A stretch of 47,077 bases of DNA from an uncultured Saprospiraceae bacterium (GCA_937921595.1 CAKZTD010000034.1:1-47077); one strand, 5' to 3'. Shown: positions 9,627 through 17,874, numbered from the stretch's first letter. Numbers and translations are program-made. Notes: generated by a model not told the origin, from the letters alone.

Positions 9627-9656
9627 CTCTGTCTTTTAGTAATCCAAAAGACAGAG
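9627..9656 (-). terminator. Hairpin downstream of the response-regulator gene
   Basis: A perfect 11-bp stem, CTCTGTCTTTT (9627-9637) with AAAAGACAGAG (9646-9656), and an 8-base loop, ten bases beyond the stop of the minus-strand regulator gene at 9666. The U run on the minus strand is weak. The rest of the 9449-9626 gap is AT-rich and shows only one imperfect hairpin near 9485-9508. Confidence 0.55.
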
Positions 9657-9665
9657 AAAATAAAA

Positions 9666-10100
9666 CTAGATATTTACACCACTGAAAGCTGGAAGAACAT
9701 TGATTTCTGCCCAGAAGTTAGCAATAGCAGCAATTGTTGTATGAAAATCATTGATATCGATAGGCTTGCTTACGTAGGCATTTGCACCAAATTCGTAACA
9801 AGCTTGTACATCTGACTCATGAGCAGAAGAGGTAAAGACCACAACTGGAAGTTTGGTCAATTCTTCGTCTTCGTACATTAATTTCAATACATCTAAACCT
9901 CCCATTTTGGGCATGTTTAAATCCAATAAAATTAAGGCAATTTCGTCAAACGGTTGTTGCTTGAGATAATCGAGTAATTGCTGGCCGTCAAATACGTGAT
10001 AGACATCGAGATTCAAGTCTAATTCTTTGAATGCTAGCTTTGTGAGTTCAACATCGGCGATGTTATCCTCTGCGAGTATGATTTTTTTAGCGGTCTTCAT
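9666..10100 (-). CDS. Single-domain response regulator (CheY/Rcp1-like)
   Basis: A 144-residue receiver domain without an output domain. The acidic pocket is Glu11-Asp12, the phospho-acceptor is Asp60 (LLDLNMP), the switch Thr is Thr90 (VVVFTSS) and the conserved lysine is Lys112 (SKP). The extended loop QQPFDEIALILLDLNMPKMGGLDVLK resembles the Rcp1 type that pairs with bacteriophytochrome or hybrid kinases. It likely acts by protein contact as a phospho-relay or stand-alone switch. No histidine kinase is adjacent, so the partner is unknown. It lies 124 bases downstream of the glycosyltransferase on the same strand. Confidence 0.9.
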   Translation of the reverse strand: MKTAKKIILAEDNIADVELTKLAFKELDLNLDVYHVFDGQQLLDYLKQQPFDEIALILLDLNMPKMGGLDVLKLMYEDEELTKLPVVVFTSSAHESDVQACYEFGANAYVSKPIDINDFHTTIAAIANFWAEINVLPAFSGVNI

Positions 10101-10224
10101 TTTATATTTTGAATACTTACAAAAAGCTTGCTAAATTCTCATGAATTTAACGGAGGTATCCAAATTAAACGAAAAAACTGCGTTTAGTTTCGAAAAACGT
10201 AGAAATAATTATTAGAAATCTTTA

Positions 10225-11151
10225 TTAATCTTCCAAATTTGTATCCTTGATGATGTAAAGTGGCCGGTTTCGAATGTTATTATTCATACGGCTTAAGTAT
10301 TCTCCAATAATCCCCACCGCTATCATTTGAATACCTCCGATAAAAAGTATGACTATCATTAAAGAAGCCCACCCAGCAACATAATCCTGAATAATATATC
10401 TGGAATATAAAGCATATAGCATGACAAAGAAAGCAAAGATGGAAACTATGAATCCAAAATAGGTCACTATTTTTAAAGGAAGATCTGAAAATCCGGTTAT
10501 ACCATCTAAAGCCAGACTAAGCATTTTTTGAAAAGTATATCCAGTTTCACCAGCCATTCTTTCTTGGCGTTCGTATTCCACATGAGTTTGGTTGAAACCA
10601 ATCCAACTGATTTGGCCTCGTAAATATTTACTTTTCTCAGGCATCTCCTTGAGGATGTTGACGATTTTTCGATCAATAATTCGGAAATCACCAGTATCGA
10701 CAGGAATATTAATAGAAGTGATTTTTGAAAGGATTCGGTAGAACATCTTTGCAGTCCAAAGTTTGAAAAGACTTTCTCCTGTTCGTTGTTTTCGTTTAGC
10801 ATAAACTACTTGAAAACCTTCTTTCATCTTTTTGTACATATCGATGATCAGCTCAGGAGGATCCTGAAGGTCAGCGTCTATAATAACCACCGCATCACCA
10901 TTGGCTTTATCCAAGCCTGCAGTTACTGCGATCTGATGTCCGAAATTTCTACTAAAATCAATATAGCGAACACTTGGGTACTGTTTACTCAATGCTTTTA
11001 TCATTGGCATTGAGTTATCCCGGCTTCCATCATTTACGAAAATCATTTCGTATCGATCAGTCAATTGATCCAATACGGATTTTAATCGATCATGTAGCAT
11101 GCTGATATTATCCTCTTCGTTATAAACGGGAATAATCACCGTAATATCCAT
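10225..11151 (-). CDS. GT2 glycosyltransferase, DPM1/GtrB-like, membrane anchored
   Basis: A 308-residue family-2 glycosyltransferase. The N-terminus is the GT-A opening strand (DITVIIPVYNEEDNI), then the nucleotide-metal motif DADLQDPPE near 92-100 and the downstream TGDFRIIDR and KYLRGQISWIGF stretches typical of polyprenyl-phosphate glycosyltransferases (GtrB, ArnC, DPM1). Two C-terminal membrane helices (about 230-255 and 265-290) anchor it in the inner membrane. The expected reaction is transfer of a sugar from a nucleotide donor onto undecaprenyl phosphate for later use on lipids or glycans. The sugar cannot be read from sequence. No flippase or acceptor transferase sits beside it. Confidence 0.9.
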   Translation of the reverse strand: MDITVIIPVYNEEDNISMLHDRLKSVLDQLTDRYEMIFVNDGSRDNSMPMIKALSKQYPSVRYIDFSRNFGHQIAVTAGLDKANGDAVVIIDADLQDPPELIIDMYKKMKEGFQVVYAKRKQRTGESLFKLWTAKMFYRILSKITSINIPVDTGDFRIIDRKIVNILKEMPEKSKYLRGQISWIGFNQTHVEYERQERMAGETGYTFQKMLSLALDGITGFSDLPLKIVTYFGFIVSIFAFFVMLYALYSRYIIQDYVAGWASLMIVILFIGGIQMIAVGIIGEYLSRMNNNIRNRPLYIIKDTNLED

Positions 11152-11297
11152 ATCATAGTCGTTTGTTGACCAAAGATAGCTGATTTAGGAATATATTAGC
11201 TTCTTCGGTGATAGATATTTAAGGATTTGACAAATTTGGTATAAACTCTTTTATATATGAAAGCATTATTCTCATCGACGATGATTACAGATTCAAT

Positions 11298-11328
11298 TTT
11301 GCCTATCGCATTTGGAGTAGTATATTTG
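11298..11328 (+). promoter_or_regulatory. Bacteroidota promoter TTTG-N19-TATATTTG
   Basis: A -33 box TTTG at 11298-11301 and a -7 box TATATTTG at 11321-11328, separated by exactly 19 bases, match the Bacteroidota vegetative consensus on both elements. The start codon of the SGNH lipoprotein is at 11334, only five bases after the -7 box, so the expected transcription start falls at or inside the start codon. Confidence 0.6.
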
Positions 11329-11333
11329 TTTCT

Positions 11334-12029
11334 ATGAAAAAAATTATAAAACGCTATGGGGCTTTATGCTTGTTATTTTTATTTGCATGTAATGGCTCTG
11401 AAAATAATTCGGCGGTCAGTGAAGTAGAAAGTAAGGTAAAGGTGACTTCAGAAGTAACAGATGATAAAAAGGAAAAGAAAAAGACAATCCTGTTTTTTGG
11501 TGATAGCTTGTCTGCTGGTTACGGAGTAAATGAAGATGAATGTTTCCCAGGGTTGATTGGACAAAGAGTTGATTCTCTAGGTTTAGCTTATAATGTTGTC
11601 AATGCCGGATTAAGTGGTGAAACAACAGCTGGTGGAGCTGCTCGGATTGAATGGATATTAAAACAACCGATTGATATTTTTATTTTGGAATTGGGAGGTA
11701 ATGATGGACTTCGTGGTATAAAGCCAGAATCATCTTATGAAAATCTTCAATCGATTATTAAAAAAACGAAAGCTAAATATCCGGAAGTAAAGATCATTAT
11801 CGCAGGAATGATGGCGCCACCGAATATGGGCGAAGATTTTACAACGAAATTTCGAAATATTTTTCCAAGGATTGCAAAAGAGAATGATGCAGAATTGATT
11901 CCATTTCTATTAGAAGATGTCGGAGGTATTCCTGCTTTAAATCAACCAGATGGTATTCATCCAACACCTGAAGGGCATAAGATCGTAGCAGATAATGTTT
12001 GGAGTATTTTGAAGAAAATGGTTCTTTAA
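11334..12029 (+). CDS. SGNH-fold arylesterase/lysophospholipase lipoprotein (TesA-like)
   Basis: A 231-residue lipoprotein. The signal ends in the lipobox LFAC (Cys19), followed by an acidic/lysine linker of about 30 residues. The catalytic domain begins at TILFFGDSLSAGYGV, with the GDSL nucleophile at Ser58; the block III motif LGGNDGLRG and the block V catalytic pair DGIHPTPEGH (near residue 208) are intact. This is the TesA/multifunctional acyl-CoA thioesterase I type of SGNH hydrolase, acting on aryl esters, thioesters or lysophospholipids in the periplasm or at the outer membrane. The lipid anchor differs from the soluble periplasmic E. coli TesA. Next on the strand is an AI-2E-family transporter, 106 bases on. 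Confidence 0.9.
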   Translation: MKKIIKRYGALCLLFLFACNGSENNSAVSEVESKVKVTSEVTDDKKEKKKTILFFGDSLSAGYGVNEDECFPGLIGQRVDSLGLAYNVVNAGLSGETTAGGAARIEWILKQPIDIFILELGGNDGLRGIKPESSYENLQSIIKKTKAKYPEVKIIIAGMMAPPNMGEDFTTKFRNIFPRIAKENDAELIPFLLEDVGGIPALNQPDGIHPTPEGHKIVADNVWSILKKMVL

Positions 12030-12135
12030 AAACTAATGCGAATAAGATTTGAAAGATATTAATTATGGACCTTAAGCGCTTAATTTTAAATCCTGATTGG
12101 CATAACTAATTTACATCCCTCTATCAAATGAAATT

Positions 12136-13242
12136 ATGAAGAACATAAGTCGAAATATTGCAATTGCGGTTTCCATTCTGATCTTTATTGCGATCGTTTA
12201 TTTCTTTAGCGACATTGTTGGATATGTGTTGGTAGCATGGGTGCTTTCTATGATAGGCCAACCGATGATGCGGTTTTTTCAAAAGAAAATCAAGATTGGA
12301 AAATTTAGAGCTGGCCCCAATATGAGTGCGATTCTTACCATGATTTGTTATTTCATAGTCTTTACAACATTGATTTATTTATTTGTTCCTTTAGTTATTC
12401 AACAAGCGAGGAATCTGACAACAGTCGATTATAATTTAGTTGGAAAAAATCTAGAAGAACCTTTAAATCAAGTCAATGATTTTTTGATTGAAGCAGGGAT
12501 TGTAGAAGCAGGTCAACCTCCAGCAGAACAACTTACAGAAAATCTAAAGAAATGGTTTTCACTTGAAAAAATGAGAGAGTTCTTTGGTTCTATCTTTGCC
12601 TTTGCAGGAGATTTTGTCTTTGGGCTTTTTTCCGTTGTGTTTATACTTTATTTCTTTTTAAAAGATCAAGGTCTCTTTGTAAATTTTCTGGTAGCCATAG
12701 TTCCTAACAAGTATGGAGATGAAGTTCGAAATGCATTAGACCGCATAACAAAATTACTACGGAGATATTTTGGAGGAATACTTTTGCAGATAACCATCAT
12801 CACTATTTTTATATCTGTATTACTTGGATTAATCGGTGTGAAAAATGCTTTGTTGATAGGATTCTTTGCAGCATTGATTAATGTAATTCCATACCTGGGA
12901 CCATTGATCGGAGCAACATTTGCACTTTTTATTACGGTATCTTCAAATATCGGATTAGATTTTTATACAGAGATGTTGCCTCTTTTGGTTAAAGTTGTTG
13001 TCGTTTTTGGAGCGATGCAAATGCTTGATAACTTTATTCTACAACCGTACATTTTTTCAAATAGTGTACTTGCTCACCCCTTGGAAATTTTTATCATTAT
13101 CCTGATGGGAGCTCAAATTAATGGAATAGTGGGAATGGTACTCGCCATTCCGGTCTATACCGTTCTTCGAGTAATCGCAAGAAGTTTCTTAAACGAGTTT
13201 AGGATTGTGCAGCAGATAACGGGAAGTATGGAGAAGGAGTAG
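12136..13242 (+). CDS. AI-2E family transporter (PerM/UPF0118)
   Basis: A 368-residue polytopic membrane protein of the AI-2E/PerM family. Hydrophobic helices occur at about 7-40 (two), 60-85, 155-180, and a C-terminal group at about 210-345, including the family signatures 'LLGLIGVKNALLIGFFAALINVIPYLGPLIGA' split over two helices and 'DNFILQPYIFSNSVLAHPLEIFIIILMGAQ'. A soluble loop at about 90-150 lies between helix groups. Members have been linked to autoinducer-2 export or to sodium/proton antiport; the substrate here is not known. It ends just before a stretch of small palindromes that may serve as its transcript end. Confidence 0.9.
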   Translation: MKNISRNIAIAVSILIFIAIVYFFSDIVGYVLVAWVLSMIGQPMMRFFQKKIKIGKFRAGPNMSAILTMICYFIVFTTLIYLFVPLVIQQARNLTTVDYNLVGKNLEEPLNQVNDFLIEAGIVEAGQPPAEQLTENLKKWFSLEKMREFFGSIFAFAGDFVFGLFSVVFILYFFLKDQGLFVNFLVAIVPNKYGDEVRNALDRITKLLRRYFGGILLQITIITIFISVLLGLIGVKNALLIGFFAALINVIPYLGPLIGATFALFITVSSNIGLDFYTEMLPLLVKVVVVFGAMQMLDNFILQPYIFSNSVLAHPLEIFIIILMGAQINGIVGMVLAIPVYTVLRVIARSFLNEFRIVQQITGSMEKE

Positions 13243-13247
13243 GGGCC

Positions 13248-13530
13248 TCCCCTCGGCCGGAAGGGAGAGATTCGACTGGAGGTCGAATAGTGTTGAGGGA
13301 TAGATCATCTTCGATGATAGGGATAGATTGCCTGCGGCAATAGTGGCGCATCTGTTTGATATCTTGTAAAACATAATGATTAGTTTTCCTAAATATCTAA
13401 TCCGAACATCACTATTGTCGCAGACAATTTATCCTTTCCGATTCGCTTGCGAGTTGGAATCATCACCATCAGCGTATATGATCTATTTCTATTCATTAGA
13501 ATCTATCCTATTTCGACAAATAGGAAATTT
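13248..13530. repeat. Cluster of short palindromes with conserved flanks
   Basis: This 283-base stretch has no credible gene. It holds at least five small hairpins: ATTCGAC/GTCGAAT (13270-13288), ATCATC/GATGAT (13304-13318), ATTGCC/GGCAAT (13327-13341), ATTGTC/GACAAT (13414-13428, inverse orientation) and TCCTATTT/AAATAGGA (13506-13525, inverse orientation). A weaker TCGC/GCGA hairpin lies at 13443-13452. Most share a flank GGATARAT before the stem and AATAGTG or ATAGG after it, while the stem core changes with its partner. This looks like a tandem family of REP-like elements. Confidence 0.7.
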
Positions 13531-13534
13531 ATCT

Positions 13535-14239
13535 TTAGTTGTCTTGCTTCGCAAAAACTTTTTTCAATAAATCAGTAGAACGAGCAGAAACATTTGATCT
13601 AATATTCAACTCTTCCTTTTCAACCATACTAAACAATCCGTTCAAAGCTTGATTAGTTACATAATCTCCAAGGTCTGGATTTACTTTAGTAATGAATGGA
13701 ATCTTATTGTACTTGTCGACTATTTCAGACCAGAGTTTATTAGCTTCTACTTTATCTAAAGAATTATTAATTACTGGACTAAACTCATTATAAAGACTAG
13801 TACGTGTAGAGTTGTTTAGAAAATTAGTTGCTGAGTTTTTTTCACCCATCAAAATATTCATAGCATCATCGAAAGACATACTTTTTATTGCACTAACAAA
13901 AATAGGCTTAGCCTTTTTTGCTGCATCTTCGGCACCCCTGTTTATTCTTTGAATAAGTTTATCCTCTAACTGTCCAAAACCAAGATCTCTTAGTTTTTTA
14001 GTTACCTTTTGTGCTTCTGGTGGAAGCAATACTTTGTATTGGCTTTTTAAATAACCATCTGTCATGGAAAGACGATCAGAACCTTTTCCGATTCCAATTT
14101 CTAATGCGTCCTTAAGACCCTGACCGATTTGAGCATTAGTCAAAGCGCCACTTTCAGCAAGTGTTCCTGCTAAGTTTTGCAATTCTGTACAAGCAGTAAA
14201 TTGTAATATTACGAGTAGTAAACCAAATTTTTTAATCAT
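13535..14239 (-). CDS. DUF4197 family lipoprotein
   Basis: A 234-residue protein whose body matches DUF4197: 'GLKDALEIGIGKGSDRLSMTDGYLKS' near 42-70, 'ILLPPEAQKV'-type text at about 74-80, 'INRGAEDAAKKAKPIFVSAIKSMSFDDAMNILMG' near 105-135 and the C-terminal 'YVTNQALNGLFSMVEKEE'. The N-terminus is a lipoprotein signal with lipobox FTAC (Cys17), so it is probably in the periplasm or on the outer membrane. The fold is helical. The family function is unknown. It lies 210 bases downstream of folB on the same strand. The gap contains a GCCTA/TAGGC hairpin near 14352-14370 and an ATTATT/AATAAT hairpin near 14391-14406, so it may be transcribed separately. Confidence 0.88.
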   Translation of the reverse strand: MIKKFGLLLVILQFTACTELQNLAGTLAESGALTNAQIGQGLKDALEIGIGKGSDRLSMTDGYLKSQYKVLLPPEAQKVTKKLRDLGFGQLEDKLIQRINRGAEDAAKKAKPIFVSAIKSMSFDDAMNILMGEKNSATNFLNNSTRTSLYNEFSPVINNSLDKVEANKLWSEIVDKYNKIPFITKVNPDLGDYVTNQALNGLFSMVEKEELNIRSNVSARSTDLLKKVFAKQDN

Positions 14240-14449
14240 TGTAATTGTGCGTTTATTTTTAAATAATTATCCTTTTGACTCTGTAAAGACAAGAATGTAA
14301 CGTTCCGAGTATACGAATGGACTGTTATAAAAGTTTTAAAGTTTCTCCAGCCTAAAAAATAATAGGCAAAAAAACAGCCAAAAGGTCATTGTTATTAAAA
14401 ATAATAAATGCTTTTTTCATACCTCATTCTTTACGTTTTACTCTTAGTA

Positions 14450-14962
14450 TCACCCAGCATAGAACGAAAGGCAATTTTTACACAAACAACCACGAAATTC
14501 ATGTTTAATAGATTCCCTGGTCTTAGGATGAATTTTGACATCATTACACCAACATGCACCATCTTTGTAACAAATAAAGCTGGAATTACATCGAGGGCAT
14601 TTGGAAACATAGCTTTCATCAGATTCTACTGCAGAATGACTGACCTGAGCTCCAGGAATTGGATTAGATTTTTGAATTCGAACATTGACACTTTGAAGAG
14701 TAGAGAACTGATGTTTAAGCGCACTAATGATATTATCGATCAAGGTTTCGATCAATTTTACGGGCTTCCGCATTTCTGCTTGACAGATCAAATAGACGGT
14801 TTCATAGTTTATAGTATCAAAAACGTCATCCGTATTTGCCGCTCTACTGAAATTAGATTCAATAAAAACATCAACAGTATAATAATTTCCAATGATCTGC
14901 TCTTCTTCATATACGCCATGATAAGCGTAAAATTTCATGCCTTCTAGTGATATTTGTCCCAT
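14450..14962 (-). CDS. folB: Dihydroneopterin aldolase fused to a cysteine-rich CWC domain
   Basis: A 170-residue two-domain protein. Residues 1-115 are a complete FolB: the N-terminal GMKFYAYHGVYEEEQIIG motif with the substrate-side glutamates, the NYETVYLI pterin-binding stretch (Glu54), the helix KLIETLIDNIISAL and the catalytic lysine Lys98 in QKSNPIPG. FolB cleaves dihydroneopterin to hydroxymethyl-dihydropterin in folate synthesis. Residues 120-170 carry eight cysteines (122, 125, 131, 137, 139, 159, 161, 164) with the C-W-C signature at 137-139, matching the small cysteine-rich CWC family, a probable metal-binding ribbon. The fusion is in frame with no sign of an error. Other folate-route genes (pabB, aroA, aroB) lie within 10 kb. 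Confidence 0.9.
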   Translation of the reverse strand: MGQISLEGMKFYAYHGVYEEEQIIGNYYTVDVFIESNFSRAANTDDVFDTINYETVYLICQAEMRKPVKLIETLIDNIISALKHQFSTLQSVNVRIQKSNPIPGAQVSHSAVESDESYVSKCPRCNSSFICYKDGACWCNDVKIHPKTRESIKHEFRGCLCKNCLSFYAG

Positions 14963-14996
14963 ATTTTATAATATTAAACGAAACTTAACGTATTCT

Positions 14997-15004
14997 CAAA
15001 AGTA
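14997..15004 (-). promoter_or_regulatory. Candidate -7 box for folB (TACTTTTG, minus strand)
   Basis: On the minus strand TACTTTTG matches TAnnTTTG and lies 34 bases before the folB start. No TTTG is found at the proper -33 spacing. Confidence 0.4.
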
Positions 15005-15082
15005 CATATTTTAGTATAAAACTTCTTTGTCAAAAAAATGTCGCAAGAAACATACTTTATGGTAATATTGTCGATTAATACT

Positions 15083-15090
15083 TACTTTTG
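15083..15090 (+). promoter_or_regulatory. Candidate -7 box for glutaryl-CoA dehydrogenase (TACTTTTG)
   Basis: TACTTTTG matches the Bacteroidota -7 consensus and is followed by GCAGAG, the same extended context seen before the HEAT/cyclophilin gene at 27161. A TTTA at 15057-15060 is a weak -33 candidate (22-base spacer). The start codon is 42 bases downstream, leaving a normal leader. Confidence 0.5.
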
Positions 15091-15132
15091 CAGAGAAAAT
15101 TAAAGTAAAACCAAATTTTAAATTTTATCAAT

Positions 15133-16353
15133 ATGCAAGATAACGGAAATTCGAATGGCGTAGTTAATAAAAGTGCCCGTGAAGACCGATTTCAAGGACA
15201 TGATTATTACAATATAGATGAACTATTAAGTGATGATCACTTATTGGCTCGGGATGCGGTACGTTCTTGGGTAAAACAAGAAGTAAGTCCAATTATTGAA
15301 GACTATGCTAATAGGGCAGAATGTCCAAAGCATTTGTTTAAAGGCTTGGGAGAAATAGGTGCTTATGGACCAAGTCTTCCTGCTGAATATGGTTGTGGTG
15401 GAATGGATGAAATTTCATATGGGATCATCATGCAAGAACTAGAAAGAGGAGATTCAGGTATTCGATCCATGGCTTCGGTGCAAGGTTCCTTAGTAATGTA
15501 TCCAATCTATAAATTTGGATCAGAAGAACAAAGAAAAAAGTACTTACCTAAATTAGCAACAGGTGAACTTATTGGTTGTTTTGGTTTGACTGAGCCTGAT
15601 CATGGGTCAGATCCAGGTGGTATGATTACTAATATTAAAGATGATGGCGATGCTTATATTCTCAATGGTGCAAAAATGTGGATTACTAATTCACCCGTTG
15701 CAGATATCGCTGTAGTATGGGCAAAAGATGAAGAAGGTAAAATAAGAGGATTGATTGTAGAAAGAGGTATGAAAGGTTTTACTACGCCTGAAATTCATGG
15801 GAAATGGTCGCTTAGAGCATCGATAACCGGAGAGCTGGTTTTTGAAGATGTAAGAGTACCAAAAGCAAATGTACTTCCTAATGTTAAAGGTCTTAAAGGT
15901 CCATTGTCCTGTTTATCAAAAGCAAGATATGGAATCGCATGGGGCGCAATTGGAGCAGCAATGGACTGTTATGATTCTGCTTTGCGTTATTCTCAAGAAA
16001 GAGTTCAATTTGGAAAACCAATCGGTCAGTTTCAATTGACTCAAAAGAAATTAGCAGAGATGATTACGGAGATCACAAAAGCTCAATTATTAGTTTGGCG
16101 ATTAGGAACATTAGCGAATGCTGGGAAAGCAACTCCTGCTCAAATTTCTATGGCGAAACGTAATAGTTGTAATATTGCATTACAGATTGCTCGAGAAGCA
16201 AGACAAATCCATGGTGGTATGGGAATCACTAACGAATATCCGATAATGAGACATATGATGAATCTTGAAACGGTACTGACTTATGAAGGTACTCATGATA
16301 TCCATTTGTTGATTACAGGAATGGATGTTACAGGCTTTAATGCTTTCAAATAA
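15133..16353 (+). CDS. gcdH: Glutaryl-CoA dehydrogenase (acyl-CoA dehydrogenase family)
   Basis: A 406-residue flavoprotein. The order and motifs match glutaryl-CoA dehydrogenase more closely than other acyl-CoA dehydrogenases: the substrate-binding arginine in GIRSMASVQGSLVMYPI, CFGLTEPDHGSDPGGM (FAD and substrate contact), MWITNSPVADIAVVWAK, SLRASITGEL, ARYGIAWGAIGAA, RVQFGKPIGQFQL and the catalytic glutamate in TYEGTHDIH (near residue 385). The enzyme oxidises and decarboxylates glutaryl-CoA to crotonyl-CoA in lysine/tryptophan breakdown, passing electrons to ETF. It appears monocistronic, with a -7 box upstream and a strong terminator after it. The residues before about 25 (MQDNGNSNGVVNKSARE) are a variable N-terminus. 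Confidence 0.92.
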   Translation: MQDNGNSNGVVNKSAREDRFQGHDYYNIDELLSDDHLLARDAVRSWVKQEVSPIIEDYANRAECPKHLFKGLGEIGAYGPSLPAEYGCGGMDEISYGIIMQELERGDSGIRSMASVQGSLVMYPIYKFGSEEQRKKYLPKLATGELIGCFGLTEPDHGSDPGGMITNIKDDGDAYILNGAKMWITNSPVADIAVVWAKDEEGKIRGLIVERGMKGFTTPEIHGKWSLRASITGELVFEDVRVPKANVLPNVKGLKGPLSCLSKARYGIAWGAIGAAMDCYDSALRYSQERVQFGKPIGQFQLTQKKLAEMITEITKAQLLVWRLGTLANAGKATPAQISMAKRNSCNIALQIAREARQIHGGMGITNEYPIMRHMMNLETVLTYEGTHDIHLLITGMDVTGFNAFK

Positions 16354-16455
16354 TGGTGGATAATCCAACAGAGTACTAAAATAAGCGTATTTTTTTGTTG
16401 GAATGATTAGTCTTAATCAACTTTTGTCGATAAGAATCAACAATTCATAGATTTT

Positions 16456-16504
16456 AAAGGTTTAAGATTTCGTTAATGAGGTCTTAAACCTTTATTGTTT
16501 TTTA
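16456..16504 (+). terminator. Rho-independent terminator after gcdH
   Basis: A perfect 12-bp stem, AAAGGTTTAAGA (16456-16467) with TCTTAAACCTTT (16482-16493), then ATTGTTTTTTAT. It closes the transcript of the glutaryl-CoA dehydrogenase gene about 100 bases past its stop. Confidence 0.85.
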
Positions 16505-16604
16505 TATTTATTGTAAATTCCTTTTGATGTCAAAGAATTTTTTACAAAATTTTAACACGATTTGATTTCTCCAATTCGTTTAAAGAGTAATCAACCTATG
16601 ATTT

Positions 16605-17813
16605 ATGACAACTAGCAAATATTATATTAGCCTTTTCACGGTTCTACTCTATACCGTTTTTAATCTTAATGCTCAGCAGGAGATTAAATTAATGAACCCA
16701 TCTTTTGAAGATCCTTCGATGGATGTTAAGGAGGATAAACCTTTATGTTGTAAAGCTCCTAGAGGATGGTATGCATGTGGTGGCGCAGATTTAAATACAC
16801 CGGATGCACAACCTGGTAATTTTGAAGTGACGCTTCCTGCGACAGATGGTGGTTACTATTTAGGAATGGTAACGAGAGATAATGATACATGGGAAGGAAT
16901 TTCACAAAGGTTGAAAACACCTTTAACAGGAGGGAATTGTTATTCATTTAGTTTGAAAGCTAGTCATTCAGCGGATTTAGTTAGTGATAGTAGAAGAACC
17001 GGTCGGCCGGCGAAATATGATAAACCAGTAAAAATTAGAATATGGGCAGGTAATGGTTATTGTCAAAAATTACAGTTATTAGATGAGTCTCCGGTAATCA
17101 ATCATACTTATTGGAAACAATATAACTTTAGATTCGAGCCAATTCGTTCGTATGGACATATTACTATTGAAGTTTTTTATAAAACACCAGCCCCGATTCC
17201 TTATAATGGAAATATTTTAATTGATGATGCTTCTACTATAAAACAAGTGCCTTGTGCTGAGGAGCCAGAGCCAGATATTGTTGATATAGAGCAACCAGAA
17301 TCAAAAGAACCAGTAAATGTTTCTCCTTCTCAGCCAAAAGTTGAACCTAAACCTAAGGAAAAAGATCCAATCGTTTCAACTCCTAAACCAAGAGAAGATC
17401 CGTCAACTTATACTCCTCCACCGAGTGAAATTTTAGATTTAGAACGGCAAAATTTAGTGGAAGGTCAGGTAATTCGAATTGAAGATTTAAATTTTAAAGC
17501 GGATTCTACCAATATCTCAAAAGATGCTTATCCGGTTCTAAATGAAATATATATTTTTTTAAGATCCAATAGTGATGTCTCTATTGAAATTGGAGGACAT
17601 ACGAATAATAGATGTCAAACAGAATTTTGTGATGATCTCTCAGAGAAACGTGCAAAATCTGTAGCGGATTATTTAATTAAAAAAGGGATAAGAAGCAGAC
17701 GTCTTTTGTTTAGAGGTTATGGAAAACGAAATCCAGTAGCAACTAATGCTACAGCCACTGGACGAAAACGAAACCAGCGGGTAGAGATCAAAATATTAAA
17801 CTTGGATGGTTAG
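16605..17813 (+). CDS. OmpA-family outer-membrane/peptidoglycan-binding protein
   Basis: A 402-residue exported protein. A signal peptide covers about 1-23 (ending in FNLNAQQ). Residues about 28-215 form a cysteine-containing beta-sandwich-like region ('NPSFEDPSMD', 'GGYYLGMVTRDNDTWEGISQRLKTPL') of the kind found in Bacteroidota surface proteins. Residues about 216-275 are a proline/glutamate/lysine-rich linker. Residues about 290-400 are a complete OmpA C-terminal domain (IEDLNFKADST, IEIGGHTNNRC, LSEKRAKSVADYLIKKGI, RGYGKRNPVATN), which binds diaminopimelate in peptidoglycan. It probably anchors an outer-membrane or surface module to the wall. It has its own terminator and unrelated neighbours. 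Confidence 0.88.
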   Translation: MTTSKYYISLFTVLLYTVFNLNAQQEIKLMNPSFEDPSMDVKEDKPLCCKAPRGWYACGGADLNTPDAQPGNFEVTLPATDGGYYLGMVTRDNDTWEGISQRLKTPLTGGNCYSFSLKASHSADLVSDSRRTGRPAKYDKPVKIRIWAGNGYCQKLQLLDESPVINHTYWKQYNFRFEPIRSYGHITIEVFYKTPAPIPYNGNILIDDASTIKQVPCAEEPEPDIVDIEQPESKEPVNVSPSQPKVEPKPKEKDPIVSTPKPREDPSTYTPPPSEILDLERQNLVEGQVIRIEDLNFKADSTNISKDAYPVLNEIYIFLRSNSDVSIEIGGHTNNRCQTEFCDDLSEKRAKSVADYLIKKGIRSRRLLFRGYGKRNPVATNATATGRKRNQRVEIKILNLDG

Positions 17814-17839
17814 TATCTAGGAATATTTTTATCAAAAGA

Positions 17840-17874
17840 GAACTGTAAAGCGTGACTTTGCAGTTCTTTTTTTT
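17840..17874 (+). terminator. Rho-independent terminator after the OmpA-family gene
   Basis: Stem GAACTG-t-AAAG (17840-17850) with CTTT-g-CAGTTC (17856-17866), one internal mismatch, loop CGTGA, followed by eight T residues. This is a classical intrinsic terminator 27 bases after the stop. Confidence 0.88.

Noticed and set aside
13248-13530. Reading the palindrome cluster as a CRISPR array
   Set aside because: The repeated units differ in their stems, occur in both orientations, and have no evenly sized unique spacers.
13376-13570. A 64-residue plus-strand open frame in the palindrome cluster
   Set aside because: It runs through several hairpins and into the DUF4197 gene, and the protein has no pattern of its own.
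14408-14947. A 179-residue plus-strand open frame
   Set aside because: It lies antisense to the folB-CWC gene, which has clear family motifs, and its own protein shows no recognisable domain.
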